From NCBI RefSeq assembly GCF_001907235.1, contig NZ_MQVS01000012.1, positions 1 to 64,000 of the forward strand: 64,000 bases of DNA, in the 5' to 3' direction. Both the position numbers and the translations under genes were made by a program. Below are positions 8,503 to 18,759 of this stretch, piece after piece. Under the pieces are notes generated by a model, which was not told the DNA's origin, searched no databases, and saw only the letters and a list, made by a program, of their open reading frames with translations. Each line of letters begins with the position of its first letter. Position 1 is the stretch's first letter. This DNA comes from Buchananella hordeovulneris (lineage in GTDB: Bacteria; Actinomycetota; Actinomycetes; Actinomycetales; Actinomycetaceae).

Positions 8503-9597
8503 GTGGAGACCATCAGCCGCCCGGCCGTGCCCAACGCGGCCCGCATCGTCGTCAAGATCGGCTCCTCCTCCCTCACGCGCCCCGACGGCCGCCTCGACCT
8601 CAACCGGCTAGATGACATCGCCACGGCCGTCAGCCGCGCCCGCCGGGCCGGGCAGGCCCCGGTCATCATCTCCTCCGGGGCGATGGCCGCCGGGCGCGGC
8701 CGCCTGGCCCTGCCGACCCGCCCCAAAGACCTCGCCACGGCCCAAGCGGTGGCCTCCGTCGGGCAGAGTGTGCTCATGGCCCACTGGCGCGACGCCTTCG
8801 CCTCCCACGGCCTACAGGTCGCCCAGGTGTTGCTGACCGCCCACGACCTGCACGTGCGCAGCCACTACACCAACGCCACCCAGGCCCTAGAAAAGCTCCT
8901 GGCCCTCGGCGTGGTGCCGATCGTCAACGAGAACGACGCCGTGGCCACCGAGGAAATCCGCTTCGGTGACAACGACCGCCTGTCCATGCTGGTGGCCCAG
9001 CTGCTGCACGCCGACGTGCTGCTCCTGCTGACCGACGTCGACGGGCTCTACGATCGGCCCCCCTCCCGCCCCGGGGCCCGCCGCATTGAGGTAGTGCGCG
9101 GCCCAGCCGACCTTGCGGAGCTAGACGTCACCGGCCGCGGCTCGGACCTGGGCACGGGCGGCATGGTCTCCAAGACGGCGGCCGCCAGCGCCGCCGCGGC
9201 CGCCGGCATCGCCGTGGTGCTCACCAGCGCCGATCAGCTGGCTGCCGCCCTGGCGGGGCACAGCGTCGGCACTTGGTTCGAGCCGACCGGGCGGCACGGC
9301 GGCAACCGGCGAGCCTGGGTGGCCCACGCCGCCCCGTCGGCGGGCACCGTGTGGCTCGATGCCGGGGCCACCCGCGCCGTGGTGGGCGACCACCGGTCCC
9401 TCCTGGCCCCCGGCATCACCCAGGTCGATGGCCGGTTTGCCGCCGGGGACGTCGTCGAGCTCGCGGCGCCCGACGGCACCGTCGTGGGGCGCGGCATCAG
9501 CGCCTACGGCGCCGACGACGTGCGGGCCCTGCTGTCCACGGGCCCCGGGGAGGCGGCGCGTCCCGTGGTCCACCGCGACGACCTGGCCCTGTTCTGA
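8503..9597 (+). CDS. proB: Glutamate 5-kinase
   Basis: ProB phosphorylates glutamate with ATP, the first step of proline synthesis. The 364-residue sequence has the amino-acid-kinase domain (VVKIGSSSLT near residue 17, IISSGAMAAGR, VPIVNENDAVA, FGDNDRLSMLVA, LLTDVDGLYD) and a C-terminal PUA domain (about 275-360). The start is GTG 8503, with AGGGAGGAC upstream. proA follows 60 bp downstream, so the two probably form an operon. Confidence 0.95.
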   Translation: METISRPAVPNAARIVVKIGSSSLTRPDGRLDLNRLDDIATAVSRARRAGQAPVIISSGAMAAGRGRLALPTRPKDLATAQAVASVGQSVLMAHWRDAFASHGLQVAQVLLTAHDLHVRSHYTNATQALEKLLALGVVPIVNENDAVATEEIRFGDNDRLSMLVAQLLHADVLLLLTDVDGLYDRPPSRPGARRIEVVRGPADLAELDVTGRGSDLGTGGMVSKTAAASAAAAAGIAVVLTSADQLAAALAGHSVGTWFEPTGRHGGNRRAWVAHAAPSAGTVWLDAGATRAVVGDHRSLLAPGITQVDGRFAAGDVVELAAPDGTVVGRGISAYGADDVRALLSTGPGEAARPVVHRDDLALF

Positions 9598-9657
9598 GGC
9601 CGGTCGCTAACTGGACGGCGCTGTCTGCCCGCGGCGGCCGTGCCCTAAGTTAGGGCT

Positions 9658-10932
9658 ATGGCTGAACAGAGACCCGTCCACCCTGGTGTCACCGCGCTGG
9701 CGCGCGCGGCGCGCACCGCGGCCCGCACCCTGGCTACCGCCACCTCCGCGGAGAAGAACGCCGCCCTGGAGGCGATCGCCGCCCAGCTGGCGGCCCACAC
9801 CCCGCAAATCCTGGCCGCCAACGCTACCGACCTGGCGGCGGCTGAAGCCGCAGGCATGGCCCCTAGCCTGCGCGACCGCCTGGCCCTGACCGACGAGCGC
9901 CTGACGGCAATCGCGCAGGCGGTGCGGGAGGTGGCCGCCCTGCCCGACCCGGTGGGGCAGGTGGTGGCCGGGCAGCGCCTGCCGAACGGCCTGCGGGTGC
10001 GCCAGCTGCGCGTGCCGCTGGGGGTGGTCGGCATGATCTACGAGGCCCGCCCCAACGTGACCGTTGACGCCGCCGCCCTGGCTTTGAAGGCCGGCAACGC
10101 GGCGCTCCTGCGCGGCGGTAGCGCGGCCGCCCATTCCAATCAGGCCCTCGTCGCCGCCATCGGGGCGGGGCTGGAAGCGGTGGGCCTGCCGGGCGCCCTG
10201 GTGGCCAGCGTCGACCAATGGGGGCGGGCGGGGGCGGCGGCCCTCATGCAGGCCCGGGGCCTGATCGACGTGCTCATTCCCCGCGGCGGTGCTGGGCTCA
10301 TCCAGGCCGTCATCGCGGAGGCCACGGTGCCGGTCATTGAGACGGGGGTGGGCAACTGCCACCTCTACGTCGACGCGGCGGCCGACCTCACCTGGGCCCA
10401 CGCGATCACCCTGAACGCCAAGACGCAGCGGGTCGGGGTGTGCAACGCGGCGGAGACGCTGCTGGTGCACGCAGCGGTGGCCGAGCGCTTCCTGCCGGGC
10501 GCGCTGGCGGACCTGGCGGCCGCCGGGGTGCGGCTGCACGGCTGCCCGCGCACCGTCGCCCTGGCCGGAGCCGTGCCGGTGGAACCCGCCACCGAGGCCG
10601 ACTGGGCCACCGAATACCTCGACTACGAACTGGCTGTGGCCGTGGTAGACGACCTGGCGGCGGCCCTGGAGCACATCCGCACCTACTCCTCGGGCCACAC
10701 CGAGGCCATCGTCAGCACCGACATCCGTGCGGTGGAGCGCTTCACCACCGAGGTCGACGCGGCGGCCGTGGCGGTCAACGCCTCCACCCGCTTCACTGAC
10801 GGCGGTCAGCTCGGCCTGGGGGCGGAGATTGGCATCTCCACCCAGAAGCTGCACGCCCGCGGCCCGATGGGACTTGCGGCCCTGACCACCACCAAGTGGC
10901 TGATTGAGGGCGACGGGCACGTGCGGGCCTGA
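9658..10932 (+). CDS. proA: Glutamate-5-semialdehyde dehydrogenase
   Basis: ProA reduces glutamyl-5-phosphate to glutamate semialdehyde with NADPH, the second step of proline synthesis. The length of 424 residues is normal. Recognisable blocks are [46 protein letters not shown] and the catalytic Cys in GVCNAAET (about residue 262). The end contains [19 protein letters not shown], as in the family. It lies directly behind proB. The operon has no proC in the window. Confidence 0.95.
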   Translation: MAEQRPVHPGVTALARAARTAARTLATATSAEKNAALEAIAAQLAAHTPQILAANATDLAAAEAAGMAPSLRDRLALTDERLTAIAQAVREVAALPDPVGQVVAGQRLPNGLRVRQLRVPLGVVGMIYEARPNVTVDAAALALKAGNAALLRGGSAAAHSNQALVAAIGAGLEAVGLPGALVASVDQWGRAGAAALMQARGLIDVLIPRGGAGLIQAVIAEATVPVIETGVGNCHLYVDAAADLTWAHAITLNAKTQRVGVCNAAETLLVHAAVAERFLPGALADLAAAGVRLHGCPRTVALAGAVPVEPATEADWATEYLDYELAVAVVDDLAAALEHIRTYSSGHTEAIVSTDIRAVERFTTEVDAAAVAVNASTRFTDGGQLGLGAEIGISTQKLHARGPMGLAALTTTKWLIEGDGHVRA

Positions 10933-10977
10933 GACCGCCCGCGGGGTGGGCAGGTGGGGCCGCCGTAGAGTGGGGTA

Positions 10978-11907
10978 ATGCTTATCACCCTGCCTGACCC
11001 TGACCTGGTGGCGGCACTGCACGCCCGCCTTGAGGCGGCCGCGCTCGGCCTGACCCTGGCCGTGTGGGACTGGAACGAACCGGTCCGCACGGTGCTGGGT
11101 GCGGCCGCGGACGACGTCGTGTGCACCGTGCTGCCCTACTTCCGGCCCGCCCCGCAGTGGCGCACCCTGACGGACCTGCCCAACCTGCGGCTGGTGCAGG
11201 CCCAATCCGCGGGCTACGACAACCTGCTGCACATCCTGCCCGCCGGAGTGGCGTTGGCCAACGCCCGCGGCGTGCACGATGCCTCGACCGCCGAGCTGGC
11301 CCTGGCCCTCATCCTGGCCGCCCAACGTGATCTGCCGCGCCTGGCGCGCGCCCGGAGCTGGCAGCCCGCGCCCACCAGAGCACTCGCCGACAGCCGGGTG
11401 CTGCTGGTCGGGGTGGGGGCGATCGGGGAAGCCATCCGGCGGCGCCTGGCCCCCTTCGAGGTGAATCTCACCCGGGTGGGGCGCCGGGCCCGCAGCGACG
11501 AACACGGCCCCATCCACGCCGTCAGCGAGCTGCCCCAACTATTGCCGCACGCAGACATTGTGGTGCTGATCGTGCCGCTCACCACCCAGACCCGCGGTCT
11601 GCTCGGTGCTGCGGAGTTGGCGCTGCTGCCCGACGATGCGCTCGTGGTCAACGTTGCCCGCGGCCCCGTGGTTGACACTGCGGCTCTGACCGCCCAGGTG
11701 CTGGCGGGCCGCCTGCGCCTGGCCGCCGACGTCTTCGACCCCGAGCCGCTGCCCGCCGACCACCCGCTGTGGCAGGCGGATGGCGCCCTGCTCACTCCCC
11801 ACATCGGTGGCCACTCGGCGGCCATGCGGCCCCGGATCGTGGCGCTGCTGGCCGCTCAACTCCAGCGGTTGGCCGCCGGGGCCAGGCCGCTAAACATCGT
11901 CGCTTAA
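10978..11907 (+). CDS. D-isomer-specific 2-hydroxyacid dehydrogenase
   Basis: This 309-residue NAD(P)-dependent dehydrogenase has the nucleotide motif VGVGAIGEA near residue 145. The catalytic triad is visible as Arg in NVARGP (about 228), Glu in DPEPLPADHPLW (about 256) and His in TPHIGGHS (about 274). The family covers phosphoglycerate, glycerate, glyoxylate and hydroxyisocaproate dehydrogenases. The shortened N-terminal domain and absence of an ACT domain exclude classical SerA. The substrate is unknown. It starts 45 bp after proA and may be read through from that operon. Confidence 0.88.
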   Translation: MLITLPDPDLVAALHARLEAAALGLTLAVWDWNEPVRTVLGAAADDVVCTVLPYFRPAPQWRTLTDLPNLRLVQAQSAGYDNLLHILPAGVALANARGVHDASTAELALALILAAQRDLPRLARARSWQPAPTRALADSRVLLVGVGAIGEAIRRRLAPFEVNLTRVGRRARSDEHGPIHAVSELPQLLPHADIVVLIVPLTTQTRGLLGAAELALLPDDALVVNVARGPVVDTAALTAQVLAGRLRLAADVFDPEPLPADHPLWQADGALLTPHIGGHSAAMRPRIVALLAAQLQRLAAGARPLNIVA

Positions 11908-11978
11908 GCGGTCCGGGCCGCGCCCCCGCTGCCACGCGGCGGCCGAAGCGCGTGGGGCAGGGGAGAAGCACGCATACG

Positions 11979-12014
11979 CCGAGCGGCGGCAACCTGTCGG
12001 TCACCGCCGCTCGG
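11979..12014. terminator. Hairpin between dehydrogenase and amylopullulanase genes
   Basis: CCGAGCGGCGG (11979-11989) pairs perfectly with CCGCCGCTCGG (12004-12014). It lies between convergent genes. Confidence 0.75.
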
Positions 12015-12023
12015 GTGGGCTTG

Positions 12024-15000
12024 CTAGCGCAGCAGTTGGTTGATCTGCGGCACCAGGTCAGGCGATAGGGAAGCCTGCCCGCCCACCAGGGTCACCAGCC
12101 GCGGGTTGCGGCGCTGCAGCTCGGCGCGCACCGCCTGCGGCAGGCTGGCGGGCGGGTTGAACAGCAACACCCCGCCGCGTCCGGCCGCAAACGCCCCCGC
12201 GCTGAGGGCATCCGGGCCGTTGGCCAGCATCACCTCGGTGGCCGCCGGGGCCAGGCGCTCGGCCAGCAGGGCGGCGGTGGCGTACCGGTTGGGTCCCTGC
12301 ACGAGCTGTACCCGCTCACCGGTGATACCGGCGCGGTCCAGGGCGCGGGCGGCGTTGCCACCGACCGCGGTGATGGGCGCCGTCGGGTCAGCCTGCAACT
12401 GCTTGACCACCTCGGGCGGCAGTGCTCCGCCGTTCGACGGGAGCAGGACCGCCTGCGCGCGCGGCGCCAGCGCCCCCGCCGGCAGCGCATCGACCAGCTG
12501 TGCCCCGTCGGCCACCAGGTAGCCGCGCAGCTGCGGGTCAAGCTGGCGCATGTGCTGCGCCACTGCCAGGGCCGTGGTGTAGCGGTTGGTACCCGCCAGG
12601 CGCGTCACTGCCAGCCCTTGCTGTTGTAGCTCGGCGGCGATGGCCTCCGAGACGGTGGCCTGCCCGCCAACGATGAACACCCGGCGCTTGCCGCTGTCGG
12701 CCAGGGCCGCCCGGACGGCGGGCTCTAGCTGCTTGCCGCCCGTGAGCAGCACCGGTGCGTCCAGCAGGTCGGCCAGCGGCGTGGCGCCGAAGGCGTCGGC
12801 CGGGTTAGTGCCGGAGATCAGCACCACGGCGTCGCCGGACCAGTTGCCCGCCTGGAAGGCCGCCAGTGCCGTGGAAATCCGCGACGGGCCTGCCACCCGG
12901 GTCACCCGGTCGCCCGGGGTGGGCGTCGGGGTCGGGGTGGGAGTGGGCGAAGCTGTCGGCGTGGCAGATTGCGTCGGCGTCGGCGTGGGCGTCGGTTCCG
13001 CCGTGCGCGGCGCGAGCAGCACCGCCGCCGTGCGGGCCGGAATGGTCAGCTGACCGTCGGCGAACTTGGTGCCCTTGACGACCTCGTCCGCCCCGCCCGC
13101 CAGAGCCGGGTGCAGTTGCAACGCCTTGCCCGCCAGCGAATCCACCTTGAGCGACTGCGCCTGCGGCGAGGCGTTGATCGCCACCAGCACCGTGTCGGTG
13201 CGCGGGTCGAGGTCGGTGGCGAACTGACCGGGCGCGTCGTCGATCTGCATCAGCAGCACCCCGGCGGGGGCTTGCGGGCCCGACAACGGGAACGTCACGC
13301 GCTCGCGGATGAGGTCGGCCGTGCCGAGCGACAGTAGCGGCGTCGTCGAACGCACCCGCAGCAGGTCCAGGGCGGCAGCGCGCGCGGCCTGCAGGTCCTG
13401 CGGGGTTGGCACGAGGGCCTTGTTGGCCAGCAGCGGGCCTTGAATCGGCCACTTCTCCTGGTTCTTGCCCGCCACCGGCAGACCCACCCCGAAGTTGGAG
13501 CGTTGGGCCGTCCAGTCGATGGCGTTGAAGTGGTCACCGGAGTTGAAGGAGTCGCGATCCAGGGACTTGGAGCGCAGCAGCTCGGTCCCGGCGTGCCAGA
13601 ACGACGGCGACTGCCCCCAGGTGACGGTGGCCAGCGACACGGTGTTCATGCGCACCCGGTCGGCCATCGACGTGGCCACGGGCAGTTTGTAGACCCCGAG
13701 GTCGAACAGGGTCTCGTTGTCGTGGGCGTCGACATAGTTGACCGACTCCTGCGGTTGGCTGGCATACCCACCGGGGGCGCCGTTGTAATCCAGTTCCCGC
13801 CCGGCCTTGCGCTTGCCGTCGAAGGCCACGAACTCGTAGTCCTTCAGGTTCCCGGCCATGCCGAGCCGCACCAGGTCGGTCAGGTGTCCCAGACGGGTGC
13901 GTTGCTCGGCCGCGGACAGACCTGACAGACCATTGGGGTCGGTGGCCAGCCCGGTGCCAAATCCCTGGTGGGTGCGTTTGTCCTCGTCGAAGGGACCGCC
14001 GCCGTGCACGGCGTCGCGCAGCCGGTCGTTGAAGGAGCCAATGCCGGTGCCGTCCAGCTGGCCTTGGGTGGCCTGCACGAAGCGCTTGTTGTTGGCAACT
14101 TCACCGAAGTTCCAGCCCTCGCCGTACAGGTAGATGGCCTTGCCGTCCACGCCGTCGCGCTCGACGGTCAGCTCGTCCAGGGCGGCGCGTACGGCCTCCA
14201 TGTTGGGCCGTGAGTGGTGCCCCATCAGGTCGAAACGGAAGCCGTCGACCTTGTAGTGCTTGGCCCAGGTGACCACTGAGTCCACCATGAGCTTTTGGCC
14301 CATGACGTTTTCGGTGGCGATGTTTTGGCAGCAGGTGGAGGTTTCGATACTGCCGGTGGGGGAGAGCCGGTGGTAGTAGCCGGGCACGACTTGATCGAGC
14401 ACCGACTTGGCGTCCTGTCCGGCGGCGGCGGTGTGGTTGAAGACCTGGTCGAGCACCACCTGCACCCCGGCGGCGTGCAGGGCACCGACCATCTCCCGGA
14501 ACTCGTAGGTGCGCATGCCGCCGGACTGGTTGGCGTCGGTGGCGTAGGAGCCTTCGGGCACCGAGTAGTGGAACGGGTCATAGCCCCAGTTGAAACCGTC
14601 CTGGTCCGCCACCGCGCTCACCGCGGCCTGCTGCGCCTGGCTGTCGGGGCCGGCGTCGCCGGGGATCTGCGGGTGGACCTGCTTGCTGCGCTCCTCCTCA
14701 ATGGTGGCAATATCAAACGTGGGCAGCAGGTGCACCGTGTTGATGCCCGCATCGGCCAGCTGGCGCAGGTGGCGCATCCCGTGGGACTGACTGCGCGTGA
14801 AGGCCTTGTAGGTTCCCCGTTCGGCCTCGGGCACCGAGGTGTCGGTGATCGAGAAGTCCCGGACGTGCAGCTCCCAGATGGAGCGGGCGGCGTCGTTGCG
14901 GACCGTTGGGGCAGCGGCCTGTTGCCATTGGGCGGGGGCTAGCTCCGGGTCGGCTAGGTCGACGACGACCGAGCGCTGCGAGTTCACCGTCAGGGCCAGC

Positions 15001-18000
15001 GACGCCGGGTCGGTGACCTCGTTGACGGTGACCTTATCGAGGCTGGGGACGTAGACCTCGACCAGCCAGCGGTACTGGCGGCCCAGCCAGCTGCGATCCC
15101 CGGACACGGTCCACGAACCGTCGGCCGCTCGCGTGGCGGGCAGGGTTTCCTCGCCGCTGCCGTCGGCCTGCCAGGTCTTTAGCTGCACCGAGCGTGCGGT
15201 GGGTGCCCACAGGCGCAGGGTCAGGGCATCTTCCTGCCAGCTCGGACCGTAGGTCTGCTGGGCGGCAGCCCCGTAGAGCGAGTCGATGACGCCGGCCAGT
15301 TGCAACCCGGTGGCCGCCACCGGCTGGTCGCCTTGGCGGGCACGCACCGCGAGCTCGCCCTGCAGGAGGTTGGAGACGTCGGCCTCCGGCACCTGCAGTA
15401 CCCGATAGCCCGCCAGGTGGGGGTAGGCGGCGAGTAGCTCGCCGTCGAGGGTCCCGCCGAGGGTCAGCTCCAGGGTAGTGGCTGCCCCCTGCCCGTTGGC
15501 TTGCATGGCCCCGTCGGGGGAGGCCACCAGCTCGAACTGGGTGCCGTCGGCCACGCCCAGCTGGGCGGGCCAGGCCACGGTGGTGGGGGTCAACCAGTAC
15601 GCCTGGGCCTGCCCGGCGCCGGGCAGCGGCGGGTTGGCCACATCGAAGGTAAGCTTGTGGGTCTTTTCGTCGTAGCGCACCTGCAGCCTTTCGCCCGCGT
15701 TGGTGGACAGGGTGTAGTTGGGGCCGCCCGGTGCACCATCCACTCCGTAGTTTTCCTCCCAGCTGCCGCCGACGGCCACCTTCAACTCCCAGTTGCCTGC
15801 CGGGAGCTTGTCCGTCTCGAAGAGCCACGTTCCGTCTCCCTGCGGCACCATGGCGGTGGCCAGGCAGTCGGGTTGCCAGTTACCACCGTTGGCGCCCCCG
15901 GTGCAGCCGAGGGCAGCCTGCCACGATCCGGGCAAGGTCACGACCTGGCGGGTGGGGACCGCGAAGGGTACGTGGGTGGTCGGGTTGTAGATGAAGGTGA
16001 ACTCTTGCTCGGTGGAGGTCAGTTGCAGGTTGCTGCCGTTTGGGGTGCCGCCTGCGCCGTAGTTTTCATCCCAGCTGCCGCCGACGGCCACCTTCCACTC
16101 GAACGTGCCCGCGGGCAGCTGGAAGCGGCCGACGTACAGGCCGGAGGCCGCGTCCTTGGTCAGCGCGATGTTTGCGCACTCGGGCATCCAGTCCTTGGCG
16201 CAGCCGAGCGCGGCGTTAAAGGAGCCGGGCACCGTGATCAGATCACCGGCGGGCGGCGGGGTGGTGTCGGCGGCCAGGGACAGATCCTGGCCGACGACGA
16301 GGAGGGCCGAGTCGCCGCTGACCTGCCCGGCCGCGTCGGTGGTTACTGCCCGGGCCTCCAGCACGGTCCCGGGCTGCCAGGCGCGGGTGTCGGCGAAGAC
16401 GCGCGGGGTGTCGTCTTCGGCCACGCCGACCACCTGCCAGTCGCTGGTGCCCAGGGGGCGCAGCGCGAACGTTGTCTCGGCCCAGCGGTGGGCGCCGGTG
16501 GTGGCCGGGAGGGCCGCGGTGGCCCCACTCAGGTTTGCACCGTCGGCGAGCGCCACTTGCACGGGCCCGGCCCCGCCCGCCACTTGGCGATCGGCCCGGT
16601 AGACCACCGCCGACAGCGCCGGTACCTCCAGGGTGACTTCCCCGGTCTGCGAGGCCTGCACGCCCTGCTCGGTGCCGTAGAGCGGCGCGTAGGCGGCGCC
16701 GGGGGTCAGGGTGGTTACCGTGAGCGAGGAGGGCGTGGGGGCGTTGTTGAGCGCCACCAGGTATTCGGTTTTCTGCTCCCGGTCCACGCGAGCCAGGGCG
16801 TAGATGCCCGCCCCGTCGGCGCGTCCGAGCTCCAGCTGCGCGCCGCTGGCCAGTGCCGGGTGTGCGGCCCGCAGCGCCGCCAGTTCCTTGATCGTGGTGT
16901 AGAGGCGGGTGTCGGTGGCGTAGCGGTCGGTCGCCCCCAGCTGTTGGCCGTTGGCGAGCGGCTGGTCGACGTACTCGGCTACCTGGGAGGCAAAGAGGGA
17001 CTGGCGGGCGTGCTTGTCCTTGCCGTCGCCTATCCCCACAAACCCTTGTTCATCGCCGTAGTAGACGACCGGTTGGCCGCGCGTGAGATACAGCAGTTGG
17101 TGGGCCAGAACGCTGCGGTCTTCGCGCTGATTTTCCCCCACCAGGAAAGCCACCCGGCCCATGTCGTGGTTGCCGAGGAATGTCGGCAGGGTAGCGGCCG
17201 AGGTGGTTGCCGTGGCGTACAGGTCGTCCGCGGCGAAGGTGGACGACAGTCCCGCCGTGGGGTAGCCCTTGGCGAAGTTAACTGCGGCGGCCTGGAAAGC
17301 GAAGTCCAGGGTGGCGTCCATGTCGGTATCCCGCACGTAGGGAGCTAGCAAGGCCGGATCAGCGTCGTAGACCTCCCCGAAGGTGAAAAAGTCGGGGTTG
17401 TGTTTCGCGGCGTGGGCCTTGATGGCGGCACTCCACCGCTGCCAGAACTCGAAGTTGACGTGCTTGACGGTGTCGATGCGGTAGCCGTCGATCCCCATGT
17501 CGATCCAGCTTTGGTACACGTCGATAAAGCCGTTCACCACCTGCGGGTGCTCGGTCATGAGGTCGTCCAGACCCACGAAGTCGCCCAGGGTGACGCTCTC
17601 ACCACTCCAGGTGGAGTCGCCGCGGTTGTGGTACAAGGTCACGTCGTTAAGCCATTCGGGATGCTTGACGACATCGGGACGGGCGACCGGGCGGTAGGGG
17701 AAGGACGACTCAGCTGACAGTTTGGGGGCGGCGGCGGTCTCGGTCAGCTGGGCGAGAGACGACAGGTTCAGCACGGTCCCTTCGGCGTCAGTGTAGGGAC
17801 GCTGGTCGGTGGGCACGTAGTCAGTGGACTGCTCCTGATAGGCAATGCCATCCGCCGTGTGATTGGTGATGATGTCGAAGTAGACCTTGATACCGCGCGC
17901 GTGAGCCGCCTGGGTGAGCCGTTTGAGGGCCTCATTACCACCCAGGTGCGGGTCGATTTGCGTGAAGTCGGTGACCCAGTAGCCGTGGTAGCCGGCGGAG

Positions 18001-18713
18001 GCGTGCTCACCGGTGCCCTGCACCGGCAAATTGACGAATGACGGGGTCAGCCAAATGGCCGTGGTGCCGAGGGACTCGATGTAGTCCAGCTTGGCGATGA
18101 GGCCGTCTATGTCGCCGCCGTGGAAGAAGCCTGAGTTGCTGGGGTCAAAGCCGGTGGTCAACCGATCGCCCTCCAGCAGCCCCTGGTCATTGGTCGTATC
18201 GCCGTTGTGGAAGCGGTCGGTGAGGACGAAGTAGAAGTTCTCCACTTTGCCCTGCCGCACGGCGGGACGCGCCAGTTCAGCGTCCCCGGGGACCGCGGTG
18301 CCGGAGGCCGTGAGGGCGGGGGAGGTAAGGCCCACGCGGTTGGCCTTGGTGTCGAAGGCGAAGGTCAAGCGGGTGGGGGCGGCCAGGGACAGTTTGGCGT
18401 TCTCGCCGGGGTTGTCATTGGCGCCGAAGGCCTGTGACCAGTCACCTTTCGTCGCGACCTTAAACTCCCATTGCCCGGCCGGTACGGTGAAATCACCGGT
18501 GAAGACCCCATCCTGGTCGGGGTCAGCCAGGGCGGTGTGGGGGCAGGCGGGTTGCCAGTCCTCGGGGCAACCTAGTTCGCTTTGGAAGCTGCCCGCCACG
18601 GTTGGTACCGGGTCTTGGGCGGCCGCCGGCGGGGCCAGCAGGGGGGTTAATGCCCCAGCGGCAAGCGTGGCGGTGAGGGCCACCGCTAGGGGGCGGCACC
18701 GTCGTCTAGCCAT
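12024..18713 (-). CDS. Wall-bound bifunctional amylopullulanase
   Basis: This 2229-residue secreted enzyme degrades starch, glycogen or pullulan outside the cell. In order: a signal peptide (ending PPAAAQ); an X25-type pullulanase module (about 38-135); a GH13 alpha-amylase domain (about 150-720) with the nucleophile in GYRIDTVKH, acid in FTFGEVYD and FLGNHDMGR; two more X25 modules (about 823-1025, GSFNAALGC and GSWQAALGC); a CBM48-like region (LRLWAPTARSV); and a second GH13 domain of type I pullulanase class with WELHVRDFS, GFRFDLMGHHS (about 1494), YGEGWNFGE (about 1531) and DAHDNETLFD (about 1669). A Pro/Thr linker (about 1895-1930) leads to three CWB2 repeats (about 1935-2229) that would bind a wall polymer non-covalently. 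No LPXTG motif is present. Both active sites look intact. Confidence 0.93.
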   Translation of the reverse strand: MARRRCRPLAVALTATLAAGALTPLLAPPAAAQDPVPTVAGSFQSELGCPEDWQPACPHTALADPDQDGVFTGDFTVPAGQWEFKVATKGDWSQAFGANDNPGENAKLSLAAPTRLTFAFDTKANRVGLTSPALTASGTAVPGDAELARPAVRQGKVENFYFVLTDRFHNGDTTNDQGLLEGDRLTTGFDPSNSGFFHGGDIDGLIAKLDYIESLGTTAIWLTPSFVNLPVQGTGEHASAGYHGYWVTDFTQIDPHLGGNEALKRLTQAAHARGIKVYFDIITNHTADGIAYQEQSTDYVPTDQRPYTDAEGTVLNLSSLAQLTETAAAPKLSAESSFPYRPVARPDVVKHPEWLNDVTLYHNRGDSTWSGESVTLGDFVGLDDLMTEHPQVVNGFIDVYQSWIDMGIDGYRIDTVKHVNFEFWQRWSAAIKAHAAKHNPDFFTFGEVYDADPALLAPYVRDTDMDATLDFAFQAAAVNFAKGYPTAGLSSTFAADDLYATATTSAATLPTFLGNHDMGRVAFLVGENQREDRSVLAHQLLYLTRGQPVVYYGDEQGFVGIGDGKDKHARQSLFASQVAEYVDQPLANGQQLGATDRYATDTRLYTTIKELAALRAAHPALASGAQLELGRADGAGIYALARVDREQKTEYLVALNNAPTPSSLTVTTLTPGAAYAPLYGTEQGVQASQTGEVTLEVPALSAVVYRADRQVAGGAGPVQVALADGANLSGATAALPATTGAHRWAETTFALRPLGTSDWQVVGVAEDDTPRVFADTRAWQPGTVLEARAVTTDAAGQVSGDSALLVVGQDLSLAADTTPPPAGDLITVPGSFNAALGCAKDWMPECANIALTKDAASGLYVGRFQLPAGTFEWKVAVGGSWDENYGAGGTPNGSNLQLTSTEQEFTFIYNPTTHVPFAVPTRQVVTLPGSWQAALGCTGGANGGNWQPDCLATAMVPQGDGTWLFETDKLPAGNWELKVAVGGSWEENYGVDGAPGGPNYTLSTNAGERLQVRYDEKTHKLTFDVANPPLPGAGQAQAYWLTPTTVAWPAQLGVADGTQFELVASPDGAMQANGQGAATTLELTLGGTLDGELLAAYPHLAGYRVLQVPEADVSNLLQGELAVRARQGDQPVAATGLQLAGVIDSLYGAAAQQTYGPSWQEDALTLRLWAPTARSVQLKTWQADGSGEETLPATRAADGSWTVSGDRSWLGRQYRWLVEVYVPSLDKVTVNEVTDPASLALTVNSQRSVVVDLADPELAPAQWQQAAAPTVRNDAARSIWELHVRDFSITDTSVPEAERGTYKAFTRSQSHGMRHLRQLADAGINTVHLLPTFDIATIEEERSKQVHPQIPGDAGPDSQAQQAAVSAVADQDGFNWGYDPFHYSVPEGSYATDANQSGGMRTYEFREMVGALHAAGVQVVLDQVFNHTAAAGQDAKSVLDQVVPGYYHRLSPTGSIETSTCCQNIATENVMGQKLMVDSVVTWAKHYKVDGFRFDLMGHHSRPNMEAVRAALDELTVERDGVDGKAIYLYGEGWNFGEVANNKRFVQATQGQLDGTGIGSFNDRLRDAVHGGGPFDEDKRTHQGFGTGLATDPNGLSGLSAAEQRTRLGHLTDLVRLGMAGNLKDYEFVAFDGKRKAGRELDYNGAPGGYASQPQESVNYVDAHDNETLFDLGVYKLPVATSMADRVRMNTVSLATVTWGQSPSFWHAGTELLRSKSLDRDSFNSGDHFNAIDWTAQRSNFGVGLPVAGKNQEKWPIQGPLLANKALVPTPQDLQAARAAALDLLRVRSTTPLLSLGTADLIRERVTFPLSGPQAPAGVLLMQIDDAPGQFATDLDPRTDTVLVAINASPQAQSLKVDSLAGKALQLHPALAGGADEVVKGTKFADGQLTIPARTAAVLLAPRTAEPTPTPTPTQSATPTASPTPTPTPTPTPGDRVTRVAGPSRISTALAAFQAGNWSGDAVVLISGTNPADAFGATPLADLLDAPVLLTGGKQLEPAVRAALADSGKRRVFIVGGQATVSEAIAAELQQQGLAVTRLAGTNRYTTALAVAQHMRQLDPQLRGYLVADGAQLVDALPAGALAPRAQAVLLPSNGGALPPEVVKQLQADPTAPITAVGGNAARALDRAGITGERVQLVQGPNRYATAALLAERLAPAATEVMLANGPDALSAGAFAAGRGGVLLFNPPASLPQAVRAELQRRNPRLVTLVGGQASLSPDLVPQINQLLR

Positions 18714-18759
18714 GGGAACTCCTTCGTTCGAGAGTGGTTCCCCTGACTGTAATTCACCG

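Noticed and set aside
9607-11538. 643-codon open frame on the minus strand
   Set aside because: It lies antisense to proA and the 2-hydroxyacid dehydrogenase, both with clear catalytic motifs. High GC removes stop codons on the opposite strand, and the product has no family features.
15501-17348. 615-codon open frame on the plus strand
   Set aside because: It is antisense to the amylopullulanase, whose GH13 and X25 motifs run through the same bases. The product is compositionally random.
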